NCBI GenBank assembly: GCA_023411395.1
Contig: JAEYOV010000054.1
Coordinates: forward strand, 1-56,713
DNA length: 56,713 bases
Source of the DNA: Bacillota bacterium
GTDB lineage: Bacteria; Bacillota; Clostridia; Christensenellales; Aristaeellaceae
Direction: 5' to 3'
A program made the translations under genes and the position numbers. This document shows positions 27,022-36,717 of this stretch, piece after piece. The notes beneath the pieces were generated by a model. The model did no database searches. It worked only from the letters and a program-made list of their open reading frames with translations, and was not told the DNA's origin. Numbering within the stretch: the stretch's first letter is position 1; each line of letters opens with the position of its first letter.

Positions 27022-27447
27022 ATGCACACCGAAACCAAATTGACGGTTCGGTATGCGGAAACGGACCAGATGGGGATAGCGCATCATTCCAATTATCCCA
27101 TTTGGTTCGAAGCGGGACGCACCGATTTTTTGAAAAGCATGGGCATGTCATACAGCGGCATGGAGAAAAGCGGTGTCCTGCTGCCGCTTTACGAAATGCA
27201 TGTAAGGTTTCTAAGCCCCGCAAAATATGAGGACGAGATTCTTGTTCAAACCTCATTGCAATCCGTTTCCCGTGTGCGCGTTGTGTTTTCCTATCAAGTG
27301 CTTCGTGCCGGAGACGGCCGGCCGCTTGCCGCCGGAGAAACGGTGCATGCCTTTACGGATAAGGAATTGAAGCCTGTCAACGCGCAAAAAGCCGTTCCCT
27401 TCGTGTATTCGGCTTTGTGCCAAACCATAAACAATATATTGCGGTAA
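27022..27447 (+). CDS. Acyl-CoA thioesterase, YbgC/4-hydroxybenzoyl-CoA thioesterase (hot-dog) family
   Basis: This 141-residue single hot-dog domain protein would hydrolyse an acyl-CoA to free acid and CoA in the cytoplasm. The family start VRYAETDQMGIAHHSNYPIWFEAGRTDFL holds the catalytic aspartate (D15) and the helix that follows. GGGGGAAAAGCGG provides the upstream purine-rich region before the ATG. It has its own promoter, is divergent from nrdD and stands 21 bp from the convergent esterase gene, so it is not part of either operon. The acyl specificity cannot be read from the sequence. Confidence 0.9.
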   Translation: MHTETKLTVRYAETDQMGIAHHSNYPIWFEAGRTDFLKSMGMSYSGMEKSGVLLPLYEMHVRFLSPAKYEDEILVQTSLQSVSRVRVVFSYQVLRAGDGRPLAAGETVHAFTDKELKPVNAQKAVPFVYSALCQTINNILR

Positions 27448-27468
27448 TTCGATCATGAAGTCTATTAT

Positions 27469-29031
27469 TCATCGCATTTGCTGAACATTGTTGCGGCAAA
27501 GTGAAGCTTTATACCCCACAATCTCAAAGGGCGAAAGCGGCAGCGCCTCCCCGTAAGCCACCCGCATGGCGCACCTGGCCAGCCGGTCGCCTACCGCCTG
27601 CTTGCTTTGGGGATGCAGGTCGTTGTGTTCGCCCAGGTCAAAAGCCGCCGCCATGGCGGTCTTTGAGATGCGCAGCGACTGCCATTGTTCACGCCGGAGC
27701 AGATCCCAGTCCGGCCCTCCCGCCCAGTGTGCCAGCTCGACGAACAGAAATGGGAATTCGTATCCCCAATCCGCCCTCCAGGCACGCGCCAGCGCCTCAA
27801 ATTTTTCGGCATAGCGCTCTGGGTTGGCGGTATCCGATTCTCCCTGATACCAGATCGCGCCCTTGATGGCGAAGGGTTTCAGCGGCGCGAGCATGCCGTT
27901 GTACAGCCCCGTGGGCTTATAGTGGAAGGCGGTCTCCGGCTCAAGCGGTTCTCCCTGTCCGCCACGGCGGAACCGCCATACGCCATTCAGGTTGAATGAT
28001 CCGGACTCGGCAGCAAGCAGGTACTGCTTGCCCGGAGTGAAGCAGCCGCCATCCTTGCTGATCACGCGCATCGTGATGACGCAGCGGCCTTCGGGCAAGG
28101 AAGGTACTACATACTCCCGGGGCGGATACCGGTAGGTGGTATTGCCCACCGCTTCGCCGTTCACATAAACCGTATCCCAATCGATAACCGTTCCGAGAAA
28201 GAGTGCCCCAGGCTTCCCTGCAAGCGCCGGCGGGATATGCAGCGTCTTGCGAAGCCACACGGAGCCGGTGCCGGTCCAAGGCGCCAAAAGATCGCGTTCC
28301 TCCCAGCCGCTGTCGTCATAATCCGGCGAATACCATTCTTCATGAAGCCCTGGATCGGCCCTGTCGATCTCGCCGAAGAAGCGCTCGGCGTTTAACGCGT
28401 CCTTCGCCTGCACCCGGGCTACATAAGCGTCATCAGCGCAAAGGCCGGCCTCACGGAGCAGATCGGGGAACTTTTCCAAAGCGCCCCGGCTCATCCAGGC
28501 GTGAATGGGCGTGCCGCCGATGGCCGACACCAGCAGGCCAATGGGTACCTGATAACGCTCATAGAGCCGCTTTGCAAAGAAGTAGCCCACCGCCGAAAAA
28601 TCTTGTATGGTTTCCGGGGAAGCTCCGGCCCAGCAGCCGCCATCCAGATCGCTCTGAGGCGCATGGAAATTGAACCGCTGCGGCACGGTAAATTGCCGGA
28701 TACTGGGGTTTGGGTTTTGCATCTCCTCCGGGTACATATGTTTGACGCGCCGCATGGGAAACTGCATGTTCGACTGCCCGGAGCACAAAAAAACATCTCC
28801 GACATAGACATCGTTTATGACAATATCGTTGATGGCCAGCGGGTGCGGCCCGCCGGGCGGCAAGCCGCGCATAACCACCGACCAATGCCCGCCGTCATCC
28901 GGGATCGCGTGGTATTGCCGACCCAAAAAGGTAACGGTCACGGATTCGTCTGCCGATCCCCAGAGTTTCACTTCGGTATCCCGCTGGAGCACCATGCCGT
29001 CGGACAGCAAACGGGGAAGCTGAACGCTCAT
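27469..29031 (-). CDS. Sialate O-acetylesterase-like SGNH hydrolase (likely xylan/aldouronate acetylesterase)
   Basis: This 520-residue serine esterase has a beta-rich N-terminal domain (PRLLSDGMVLQRD), the block I motif GQSN with S87 (CSGQSNMQFPM), WYQGESDTANPERY as block III, and DLHP near the C-terminus providing the Asp-His of the triad. An inserted jelly-roll-like domain lies in the middle (residues about 230-330). The family removes O-acetyl groups from sugars. As the last gene of an operon with GH67 and an oligosaccharide importer, it probably deacetylates imported xylo- or aldouronic oligosaccharides. The ATG at 29029-29031 follows GAGAAAGA. No signal peptide is present, so it acts inside the cell. 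Confidence 0.87.
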   Translation of the reverse strand: MSVQLPRLLSDGMVLQRDTEVKLWGSADESVTVTFLGRQYHAIPDDGGHWSVVMRGLPPGGPHPLAINDIVINDVYVGDVFLCSGQSNMQFPMRRVKHMYPEEMQNPNPSIRQFTVPQRFNFHAPQSDLDGGCWAGASPETIQDFSAVGYFFAKRLYERYQVPIGLLVSAIGGTPIHAWMSRGALEKFPDLLREAGLCADDAYVARVQAKDALNAERFFGEIDRADPGLHEEWYSPDYDDSGWEERDLLAPWTGTGSVWLRKTLHIPPALAGKPGALFLGTVIDWDTVYVNGEAVGNTTYRYPPREYVVPSLPEGRCVITMRVISKDGGCFTPGKQYLLAAESGSFNLNGVWRFRRGGQGEPLEPETAFHYKPTGLYNGMLAPLKPFAIKGAIWYQGESDTANPERYAEKFEALARAWRADWGYEFPFLFVELAHWAGGPDWDLLRREQWQSLRISKTAMAAAFDLGEHNDLHPQSKQAVGDRLARCAMRVAYGEALPLSPFEIVGYKASLCRNNVQQMR

Positions 29032-29089
29032 AAAATCATTCTTTCTCAAAAAGCGTGTGTTACCATCAGGAAATGCCTTTTGACAGAAA

Positions 29090-29125
29090 GATTGGTCTTT
29101 GCGGCATCTGCCGCAAAGACCAATC
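29090..29125 (-). other. Strong hairpin between binding protein and esterase genes
   Basis: A perfect 17-bp inverted repeat (29090-29106 with 29109-29125) lies about 55 bases after the binding protein stop. On the minus strand TTTCTGTC follows it, a weak U-tract. It is probably a partial terminator or mRNA stabiliser that leaves the esterase expressed less than the binding protein. Confidence 0.7.
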
Positions 29126-29178
29126 CTTTGCAACGCAACAAAACATGCTTCGCTCGTTGCTGCGCTGCCAAAACTGCC

Positions 29179-30756
29179 TTACTTGACTTCAATGTACTTG
29201 GCGGCGCGCTCATCGCGGACTTCCTGGGCACCGGAGGCAAGCCAGTCGGCGATGCCTTCGTCCCAGACCTTGTCAAACTCTTCGGGCTTGGCGGTCACGG
29301 CTTGGGACATGAGGGTCAGGCCCTTGTCGATTAGCGTCTCATTGACGGGGCCGGCGGACTCGATGACGACCGGCACAACGATGGCGGGACGGCCGTCCTT
29401 CGTGGCGTAGGCGTAAGCGTCCATGACCAACTGGGGATCCACGGTGTAGGAATTGGCCAGCGCCTGGGAGTATTTTTCGGGATCGCCCACATCCAGGCCG
29501 TTGATCATGAAGGTGTAGTCGATATTCTGGCTGGAATTCATGATCTTCTCGCCCTCGGCTGCCTTCACCTTGGGAACGCCGTTGACGATATCATGTGTCA
29601 CGCCCTCTTCGCCAACCTGCAGGAAATACCGGTTCTCAAACTTGGAGAGCCAGTTGGCATAGCGCAGCGCGCCTTCCGGATTCTTGCTGAAGGAGGGGAT
29701 GAAGAAGTTCAAGCCGGCAGCGTCGTACAGGCCCTTGGCGGTCTTGCCCGCGGCGTTTACAAACGGGTCGCAGGCTACGATCTGGGCATCGGGCACGTTT
29801 ACCTTCAGATCCCTCAAGAGGCCCGGGGTATCACGGAACGCCTGGTCCCAGTTGTGGACGAAGGCGCCGACGACGCCGCTCTTGATGAGGTTGTCGCTGC
29901 CTGTGTCATCGGTGTAGAGCGCAAATTCCGGGTCGATCAGCCCTTCGTTGAACATCTGGTTGAGCAGGCGGACGCCTTCTTTGTAGCCGGGCTGCAGATA
30001 GTTGCGGTCGGCCACGGAGTTGATCCAGCGGTCCTTGTCGGCCAGGTTCGGATCAATGAAGGAATCCAGCAGGGTGCTGGCGCGCCAGCGCACGTCACGG
30101 GTCATGGTGAAGGGGATGACCTTGTCCTTGCCTACGCTGCCTGGATCCTGCTCCTTGAAGGCGCGCAGAGCATTCACAAATTCTTCGGTCGTCTTGGGGA
30201 GCGAAAGACCAAGCTTATCCAGCCAGTCCTTACGGATGAAGGTGACGTTCTGGGCCACGTTCATGCGGCGGGCGGGGATGGAGAAGGTCTCGCCGGTAGC
30301 CTGGTCCTGGTTGCGGTAGATCATATCCCGTCCGGGCAGCGCCAGGTCCGGGCCCAGGAAAGCCTTCAGGTCGGGCAAGAACTCCTCGATATAGGGAGTC
30401 AGGTCGAGGATGCCGCCCTGGCTCTTGTAGTTGGTGATCAGGTCGCCGCTGTAGGTAAAGGAGATGTCCGGCGCGGTCCCCGCAGCCATCAGGTTGTTCA
30501 ATTGCGTCGTCTCTTCCCAACGGGAAACCGCAACGAAGGAAATGCCGAGGTTCAGTTCTTCCAAAGCCTTTTTCTTGATCCACTCGGTGTAGAAGTTGTT
30601 GGTGGGGTCCGTTCCGCCCACGTTGCCGCGGTCGAAGATCTCGACCGTGATCTCGCTGTACGCGGGAAGGGCCGCTTCGCCTGATGCAAACGTGCCGGGT
30701 ACGAGCATGAGCAGCATGGCAACGACCAAAACCAGAGAAAGAATCCTGCCTTTCAT
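29179..30756 (-). CDS. Extracellular solute-binding protein (family 1, LplA-like) of the aldouronate importer
   Basis: This 525-residue binding protein has a signal peptide (about residues 1-25, MKGRILSLVLVVAMLLMLV, then TFA-SG) and no lipobox cysteine. It resembles LplA-type proteins that work with LplB/LplC permeases, as seen in TEWIKKKALEELNLGISF and the later GGILDLTPYIEEF segments. AAGGAGG precedes the ATG with good spacing. It follows the two permease genes and is encoded in one operon with GH67 alpha-glucuronidase, so the ligand is probably a methylglucuronate-substituted xylo-oligosaccharide. No ATPase is encoded nearby; such systems commonly use a shared MsmX-type ATPase. Confidence 0.9.
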   Translation of the reverse strand: MKGRILSLVLVVAMLLMLVPGTFASGEAALPAYSEITVEIFDRGNVGGTDPTNNFYTEWIKKKALEELNLGISFVAVSRWEETTQLNNLMAAGTAPDISFTYSGDLITNYKSQGGILDLTPYIEEFLPDLKAFLGPDLALPGRDMIYRNQDQATGETFSIPARRMNVAQNVTFIRKDWLDKLGLSLPKTTEEFVNALRAFKEQDPGSVGKDKVIPFTMTRDVRWRASTLLDSFIDPNLADKDRWINSVADRNYLQPGYKEGVRLLNQMFNEGLIDPEFALYTDDTGSDNLIKSGVVGAFVHNWDQAFRDTPGLLRDLKVNVPDAQIVACDPFVNAAGKTAKGLYDAAGLNFFIPSFSKNPEGALRYANWLSKFENRYFLQVGEEGVTHDIVNGVPKVKAAEGEKIMNSSQNIDYTFMINGLDVGDPEKYSQALANSYTVDPQLVMDAYAYATKDGRPAIVVPVVIESAGPVNETLIDKGLTLMSQAVTAKPEEFDKVWDEGIADWLASGAQEVRDERAAKYIEVK

Positions 30757-30811
30757 TTGTCTGCCTCCTTTTTGATTGGTAATCCAGGGTACACGGCTAT
30801 GTAAAAGGGAT

Positions 30812-31684
30812 TCACCCTTTCACTGCTCCAATGGTGACACCGGTAATGAAATATCTTTGCAGCCAGGGGTAGACGATGAGGATGGGAATCGTGGCAAACA
30901 TTACGCTGGCAGCTTTGAGCCCCTCGCTGACGGTTGGGGCGGCCGCGGAACCCTCCATCTGCGCCGTATCGATGGCCGACAGGTTGTTGATGATGTTGTA
31001 GAGCTTGAGCTGGATGGGGGCATATTTGGGCGTGGTCATGTACATCAGCGCGTCGGAAAAGCCGTTCCACCGGCCTACCGCATAAAACAGTGCTAGCGTC
31101 GCCAGCGCCGAGGTGGACAGCGGCAGATAGATGCGGACGAGCACCGTAAAGGGATTGGCCCCGTCAAGCTCCGCTGATTCCTTCAAGCTGTCGGGGATGG
31201 AGTAGAAAAAGCTGCGAAGGATGATCGTATTGAAAACGCTCAGGCAGTTGGGAATGATCAGCACCAGGGGTTTGTTGAGAAGGTCCAGATTTTTCATCAG
31301 GATATAGTTCGGAATGGTTCCGGCGCTGAAGTACATTGTCATCAGGATGATTGTGTTTATGATTTTTCTGCCCTTGAGGTTGTCATAGGTCAAGGGATAG
31401 GCGCACAGGATGGTCATGGTCATCGACACGCAGGTGCCGATCACCGTAAGCAACCCGGTCCACCACAGGGAACGGGAAAACGCGGCATCCTTCAGAACAT
31501 AGAAATAGGATTCAAAAGTGAATTCCACCGGCAAGAGCAGTACCCGCCGCTTGATGAGCGCCTGATCGGAGCTTAAGGAGCGGGAAAGAACATTCAGCAT
31601 GGGGAGCAGGCAAATAAAGATGAGTAACAGGCAAAACAGCGCGATCAGCAAATCGATGGTTTTTGTCCGTCTGGATTTGACCAT
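30812..31684 (-). CDS. Carbohydrate ABC transporter permease (LplC-like)
   Basis: This 290-residue membrane protein has six predicted helices. The EAA loop (IPDSLKESAELDGANPFTVLVRIYLPLS) is clear. The C-terminal YFITGVTIGAVKG is typical of the LplC/YtcP group. The ATG at 31682-31684 follows AAGGGGGGAG, 12 bases after the stop of the LplB-like gene, so the two are translated from one transcript. It pairs with the upstream permease to form the channel for the oligosaccharide importer. Confidence 0.93.
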   Translation of the reverse strand: MVKSRRTKTIDLLIALFCLLLIFICLLPMLNVLSRSLSSDQALIKRRVLLLPVEFTFESYFYVLKDAAFSRSLWWTGLLTVIGTCVSMTMTILCAYPLTYDNLKGRKIINTIILMTMYFSAGTIPNYILMKNLDLLNKPLVLIIPNCLSVFNTIILRSFFYSIPDSLKESAELDGANPFTVLVRIYLPLSTSALATLALFYAVGRWNGFSDALMYMTTPKYAPIQLKLYNIINNLSAIDTAQMEGSAAAPTVSEGLKAASVMFATIPILIVYPWLQRYFITGVTIGAVKG

Positions 31685-31696
31685 ATCGCTCCCCCC

Positions 31697-32653
31697 TTAC
31701 CAGATGCCGCGCTCGCCGGAGCGCTTGGCAAACGTATTGGCCATCACAAGGAAGAGCACGCAGATCACGGATTGGAAGAAGCCCACCGCTGCCGCCAGGG
31801 AAAACTGGTTGGAGCGGATGCCTACGCGGTAGACATAGGTGCTGATCACGTCCGCCACGCCGGTCACCAGCGGGTTGCGCAAGGCATAGGGGCGGTCGAA
31901 TTCACTGCCCAGGATGCGGCCCAGGCTTAAAATCAACAGCGTCACAATGGTGGGGCGAAGTCCGGGCAGCGTGACGTGCCACATTTTGCGGATGCGGGAA
32001 GCGCCATCCACCTCTGCCGCTTCGTACAATTCCGGATTGATGCCCGTGATGGCGGCCAGATAGATGATGGTATTCCAGCCAACGCTCTGCCACAGGCCCA
32101 GGCCGATGTAGGTTGCCACCCAGAGGTTGGGAACACCCAGGAAGTCGATAATGGAGTTCCCCCTCTGGGCAAGGTAAATATTGACCAGGCCGGTATTGGG
32201 CGCGAACAACTGCAGCGCAAAGCCGCTGATAATGATCCAGGATAAAAAGTGCGGAAGGTAGACGACGGTTTGTGTGATCCTTTTAAAGCGCCTGAAGGCA
32301 AGCTCGTTGAGGATGATGGCCAGCATGATTGGCGCCGGGAATCCAACCAAAAGATCCAGAACATTCAGCGTGACGGTATTTCGCACGGCATACCAGAAAT
32401 CCCGCGTGGCGAACGCCTTTTGAAACCACTTGAACCCGACCCAGGGCGATTCCCATACGCCCTTGAACATGTTGAAATCCTTGAAGGCAATCGCCAGGTT
32501 CGTCATTGGTATGTAACGGAAGATGATAAAAAAGGCCATGGGCAGAAGCAGCATCAAATAAAGCATCCAGGTGCGCTTGATGTAATTCAGGCGGCTTGCG
32601 CTTCTTACATAGCCCGGCTGCCTTGCCCGCTTCGGTGATGCGGTATTGATCAT
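31697..32653 (-). CDS. Carbohydrate ABC transporter permease (LplB-like)
   Basis: This 318-residue membrane protein begins with a basic cytoplasmic stretch and has six predicted helices. Family features are YIPMTNLAIAFKDFN after the first helix, VYLPHFLSWIIISG, and the EAA loop NPELYEAAEVDGASRIRKMWHVTLPGL. The start ATG at 32651-32653 follows GGGAGGAG. The gene lies 12 bases after the GH67 stop and 12 bases before the LplC-like start, in one tight operon. Confidence 0.93.
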   Translation of the reverse strand: MINTASPKRARQPGYVRSASRLNYIKRTWMLYLMLLLPMAFFIIFRYIPMTNLAIAFKDFNMFKGVWESPWVGFKWFQKAFATRDFWYAVRNTVTLNVLDLLVGFPAPIMLAIILNELAFRRFKRITQTVVYLPHFLSWIIISGFALQLFAPNTGLVNIYLAQRGNSIIDFLGVPNLWVATYIGLGLWQSVGWNTIIYLAAITGINPELYEAAEVDGASRIRKMWHVTLPGLRPTIVTLLILSLGRILGSEFDRPYALRNPLVTGVADVISTYVYRVGIRSNQFSLAAAVGFFQSVICVLFLVMANTFAKRSGERGIW

Positions 32654-32665
32654 CCATACTCCTCC

Positions 32666-34615
32666 CTATTCATGGATATATCTGCCCTTTTCATCCCTGA
32701 TCCCGGTTTTGCGCAGGAAATACGTATTCACCACATCCCGCCATTCCAGGGCGTTCTCCAGCTGGCGCGCCAGGCGCTCGGAGACCGACGCGTATACACT
32801 GGGCGGGAGAAGCGCCTTCAAGGATTCCCAAGTCCTGATAAAATCCCGAACATCCTCCACACCTTCAAAGTGTGTGTCGTAGATATGCTGTATCAGCGTT
32901 TTCCCGCTTTTCAGCCTGTAATCGTAGGTCATCCTGTGGAAGAACAGCAGCAATTCTTCGGGGCATGTGGCTACATCGCTGTACAGCGCGTTCATAAAGG
33001 GATGGTACTGCGCGGTAAAACCTGTGCCCTTCTCCGTCCTGTCCACGCCGATGGCCTTGTGGCCGGCCCGGTGGTAGGTACCCCATTTCATATATTCATA
33101 GCCATCCACGCTGGGGCCGTAGTGCTTTCCCACCGTCACCATCCAGCCGATGCCCAGGGGCGCGTTGTACTTTTCATAAACACTTCGGGAAGAGAGCATC
33201 ATGCAGGACAACTTTTCCAGCACCTCAGGATCGTTCCCGAAGGTCTGCACGATCCATTCTCCGGTCACCTGCCAGGCGGTAAGCTTCGGGTCCCATGCCA
33301 TCCTCCCAAAGGCAAACAGGTTGGCCTGCGCCAGTGTATGCCCCGTCCAGTTTACGTCATCGCCCGCATTGGCCACCGCCACCATGGTGTCAACTTCCCG
33401 GCCAACAAGGTCCTGGGTCAGGCGGGTATCCGACACGGGAGTATTCAAAACCTCTTCCCACTGCACCGCCAGCGCATACAGGTCGATCTGCTGGCCCGTG
33501 TACTCCTGCGTCACCTGAAACTCAATGGCCTGCCTGGTTTTCGTCATTGCGCCCAACAGCGGGGAATTGGGCTCCCTCACCTGAAAATCGGTGGGGCCAT
33601 ACTTGATCTGCAATACCACGTTGCCAAGGAACTTGCCATCCAGCGGGAAAAAGTGCTCATAAGCGGCCTTGGGGCGGTCTGTTTTCATATCCCGCCAGTC
33701 CTGCCTGCAGTTATACACAAAGCAGCGCCAGTAGACGATTCCCCGATGGGGCGCAAGGGCGCGGGCAATCACATTGGCTCCCTCGGCCTGGGTCCGCCCA
33801 AAAGCGGCGGGACCGTCCCGAAACTCCGAATCGGCCTTCACCAGAAAGCCCGCAAGGTCGGGGATATACCGGTAAACCGCATCAGCCGTCTCCCGCCACC
33901 ACTTTTGAACGTTCCCGTCCAGCGGATCGGCGGTGGGAAGGCCGCCCAAGAGGACAGGCCCTTCAAAATGGACCGAAAGGATCAGCCGTATCCCGAACGG
34001 GCGGAATATTGCAGCCAGCCCGGCTACTTGAGGCAGCATCTCCTCCGTGACCAATTTGGCGCTTTGCCCGGTCACATTGACGTTGTTGACGGCAATTTGG
34101 TTTATGCCCACCGAAGCCAGCAGCCGGGCGTAATCCCTGATCCGGCCAGAGTCGTAGCATAGCGCGCCGCCTTTGAAAAACAAGGATTTTCCGCTGTATC
34201 CCCGCTCGACGCTGCCGTCGATATTGTCCCAATGGTTCAATATACGCCTTGGTACGGCCGGGGCCGATGCCTGCGAAATGGAAGCCGGATCGCCGCCCGC
34301 TTTCAGGCGCATCAACAAGGCATACACCCCGTAGAGCAATCCGCTTGTGTCCGCGGCCTTGATGGATATTCCCTCCGCCGAGCCGCATAGCCCGTATGAT
34401 TCAGGCGCCATGGCGCCGTCAAACGATAATTCCAGTATGAAGTCTGCATCCTCACGGCAGATGCCTTCTCCAAATAGTCTGACAAGCCCGGCCCGGCACT
34501 CCTCCATCGCGAAGGACGCGGTGTCCGGGCCAGATAATTTCACAGGGGGGATGGTTGCGGCTGCTCCGGGCTGAAGCCATGCGTCATATTCACGATAGCC
34601 CAGATTCGTCTTCAA
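32666..34615 (-). CDS. Alpha-glucuronidase, GH67
   Basis: This 649-residue enzyme removes (4-O-methyl-)glucuronic acid from the non-reducing end of xylo-oligosaccharides (EC 3.2.1.139). Signature blocks are RRILNHWDNIDGSVERGYSG (about 124-142), VKADSE with the likely acid catalyst E264, and QIKYGPTDF (D343) with VTQEYTGQ (E371). The 28-residue distance of the last pair equals that of characterised GH67 enzymes. The C-terminal helical domain with KHYGPSVDGYEY is intact and the length is normal. The start is a TTG at 34615, the first possible start before the YREYDAWLQ motif, with only a weak GGAA upstream. There is no signal peptide, so it is cytoplasmic. It is the first gene of the aldouronate operon. 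Confidence 0.95.
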   Translation of the reverse strand: MKTNLGYREYDAWLQPGAAATIPPVKLSGPDTASFAMEECRAGLVRLFGEGICREDADFILELSFDGAMAPESYGLCGSAEGISIKAADTSGLLYGVYALLMRLKAGGDPASISQASAPAVPRRILNHWDNIDGSVERGYSGKSLFFKGGALCYDSGRIRDYARLLASVGINQIAVNNVNVTGQSAKLVTEEMLPQVAGLAAIFRPFGIRLILSVHFEGPVLLGGLPTADPLDGNVQKWWRETADAVYRYIPDLAGFLVKADSEFRDGPAAFGRTQAEGANVIARALAPHRGIVYWRCFVYNCRQDWRDMKTDRPKAAYEHFFPLDGKFLGNVVLQIKYGPTDFQVREPNSPLLGAMTKTRQAIEFQVTQEYTGQQIDLYALAVQWEEVLNTPVSDTRLTQDLVGREVDTMVAVANAGDDVNWTGHTLAQANLFAFGRMAWDPKLTAWQVTGEWIVQTFGNDPEVLEKLSCMMLSSRSVYEKYNAPLGIGWMVTVGKHYGPSVDGYEYMKWGTYHRAGHKAIGVDRTEKGTGFTAQYHPFMNALYSDVATCPEELLLFFHRMTYDYRLKSGKTLIQHIYDTHFEGVEDVRDFIRTWESLKALLPPSVYASVSERLARQLENALEWRDVVNTYFLRKTGIRDEKGRYIHE

Positions 34616-35211
34616 TTAATCACATTCCGATCTATTTTTTAGTCAATACTACCAGACAGAACCTCTGCCCAATCGTTATAGCCCGCTCCGCCCGTGTTAA
34701 TATAAATATAGCATCCGTTTTTTCGTTTGAAAATGGAGCCAATGAAGAAGATTTGTACTAATTAAAGATTTTTAGTGATTCCCCAAAGGAAATGTATTCG
34801 TAGCCGGCAAATCTTTGTCAATCTCGCCTGAAATATCAGCCATTCTATTTGCTCTTTTGGCTGGTCCCGGCCAACGGCCGTATTGACAAAAGTGCTGTCA
34901 TTGCCAGCAATTCAAGGTGTGCATTCATTTTTTCGCTTACAATTTATCTCCATCAAAGAAAATGGACAAAAAGAAGGAGCTGCGCGCAAGTATGTAGAAC
35001 ACAAAACATGAAAATGGAAGGATGTGCCTCCATGCATTTCGCAGGACTTGGCAAATTGCGCTGTCAGGCTCCCGCCCCTCCGCTTCCCGAGTATCATTTT
35101 GGCTATTTTCTTGCCAAAAGTGACTTCAGGCTTGTATAATATCCATTATATTCGGTGATTTACGCGCTTCCTTTCCACAGCCCTACAAATTTGGCCGGGT
35201 GGTGAAAAGCC
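34616..35211. other. Divergent intergenic region of the xylan locus
   Basis: About 600 bases separate the GH67 start from the first response regulator. It is AT-rich, has no credible gene, and must hold the GH67 operon promoter, which I could not place with confidence. The plus-strand promoter is listed separately. Operators for the AraC-type regulators are expected here but no clear repeat was found. Confidence 0.6.
35111..35140 (+). promoter_or_regulatory. Promoter of the RR-HK-RR operon
   Basis: TTGCCA (35111-35116), an 18-bp spacer and a perfect TATAAT (35135-35140) lie about 70 bases before the TTG start of the first response regulator. Confidence 0.7.
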
Positions 35212-36717
35212 TTGTACCGTGTTGTGATTGTGGACGACGAGCCGTTCATGCTGGAAGGCATGCGCCTGATGATCGATTGGGCAAAGCATGGGTTTACCGT
35301 GTGCGGCGAAGCAGCCACCGCGCAGGAGGCGCTTCACCTCATCGACACATACAAGCCCCATCTTTTGATTACCGATGTGCGTATGCCCGGCATGCTCGGT
35401 ACCGATCTTGCGGTGATCGTGCGTCATTACCATCCCGGCATCATCCTTTTGTTTTTCAGCGGATACAGGGACTTTGCGTTTGCACAGTCAGCCATCCGGT
35501 CCCACGCGTTTGGCTATCTGGTCAAGCCCATCGACAGGGACGAGGTGCACCAAACGTTGATGGAAGTCAAAAAGGAGCTGGATGCCCGGAGTAATGAGGG
35601 ACAGGATGAAAGCGAGCGCCTTCCAATCCTCCGGGACCATGTGCTGCGCCGTATCGCCGGCGGCGACACGGGGGAGGAGAGCCTGTTCCGCGCAGGCGTC
35701 CTGCTGGACCTGAAGCGGGACGATCCCTGCTATTGCGCGGTCATAGCATCCGGAGACAAGCCGCTTCCGGAAGGCGCGCTGATGATGCTTTCCGGCTGCG
35801 GCGGTACGCCTTTTTTGCTTTCGCCTTATCAATGCGGCCTCTGCTTCAGGCAGATCGAACGCAATCTTCCCCAGCTTAACACCTTGCGGGAATGCCTGGC
35901 GAACAGCTTCGATATGCAAGTGCAATTGAGCGTGGGGAATGTGGACAGGGGCGCGGAAGGCTTTGGGCGCAGTCTGGGCCAGGCGCTTGATGCCATGGGT
36001 GTGCTCTTTGAAGCGTCCGGCATGCTGCGTCTGTACCGCCCCGTGGACGAGGCGGTTTCCGCCTGGATGCTTCAGGCCAACCTTCCGCAGTTGGCAAAGG
36101 CGCTTGAAAAGGACACGCCCGATGAACTATCCGGCCTGCTAAATGAATTGTGCATGGCGGCCGAACGGCTTAATCCGCCGCTGTTCGCGCTGCGGTATAT
36201 GGCCAAAACCCTGGAAACAATGCTGCTGCTTGGCCGTTCACAGTCAGGCCGGCCCGCCCGGCCGAACGCACTTTTGCAGCCGCTGTGGGATATGCAGGCC
36301 CTGAGCCGGGAGGAATGGCTTTTGGCCTTTGGCAGCACGCTGCATGCTTTGCGGAAGCAAGGGGGAGAGAAGGATGGCTATCCCGCCTCCGTGCGCTCCG
36401 TATTGGATACGGTGCACAAAGAGTATTTCAGGCCGCTTTCCATTGGCAATATAGCGTCCGGCCTGCATTTGAACCCGGCATACCTGGGGCAGCTGGTTCT
36501 TCGCTGCACAGGGCAGACATTTCATGCGCTTTTGCTGGATACGCGCATTTCCCATGCCCTAAGGCTGCTGAAGCAAACGTCCCTCTCCGTCAGCGAAATT
36601 GCCTATACAGTCGGCTTTCGTGATGTGGATTACTTTTCCCGTCAATTTAGAACACGCATGGCCATGAGCCCCAACGCCTACCGGAGCGCGGAATCTGAAA
36701 AGGAGGATGCGGGATGA
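35212..36717 (+). CDS. Response regulator, YesN type with AraC-family output (regulator 1)
   Basis: This 501-residue cytoplasmic regulator has an N-terminal receiver domain with the acidic pair D8/D9, phospho-acceptor D55 (LLITDVRMPG) and K105 (GYLVKPID). A middle region of about 260 residues is followed by a C-terminal AraC-type double helix-turn-helix (about 395-490, ending with DVDYFSRQFRTRMAMSPNAYR). The start is TTG at 35212 after GGGTGGTGAAAA. Its stop overlaps the kinase start by four bases. It probably activates the adjacent oligosaccharide operons when phosphorylated. Confidence 0.92.
   Translation: MYRVVIVDDEPFMLEGMRLMIDWAKHGFTVCGEAATAQEALHLIDTYKPHLLITDVRMPGMLGTDLAVIVRHYHPGIILLFFSGYRDFAFAQSAIRSHAFGYLVKPIDRDEVHQTLMEVKKELDARSNEGQDESERLPILRDHVLRRIAGGDTGEESLFRAGVLLDLKRDDPCYCAVIASGDKPLPEGALMMLSGCGGTPFLLSPYQCGLCFRQIERNLPQLNTLRECLANSFDMQVQLSVGNVDRGAEGFGRSLGQALDAMGVLFEASGMLRLYRPVDEAVSAWMLQANLPQLAKALEKDTPDELSGLLNELCMAAERLNPPLFALRYMAKTLETMLLLGRSQSGRPARPNALLQPLWDMQALSREEWLLAFGSTLHALRKQGGEKDGYPASVRSVLDTVHKEYFRPLSIGNIASGLHLNPAYLGQLVLRCTGQTFHALLLDTRISHALRLLKQTSLSVSEIAYTVGFRDVDYFSRQFRTRMAMSPNAYRSAESEKEDAG

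Noticed and set aside
34849..35139. Plus-strand 96-codon frame in the xylan intergenic region
   Set aside because: No ribosome binding site, odd composition, and it overlaps the promoter of the response regulator operon.
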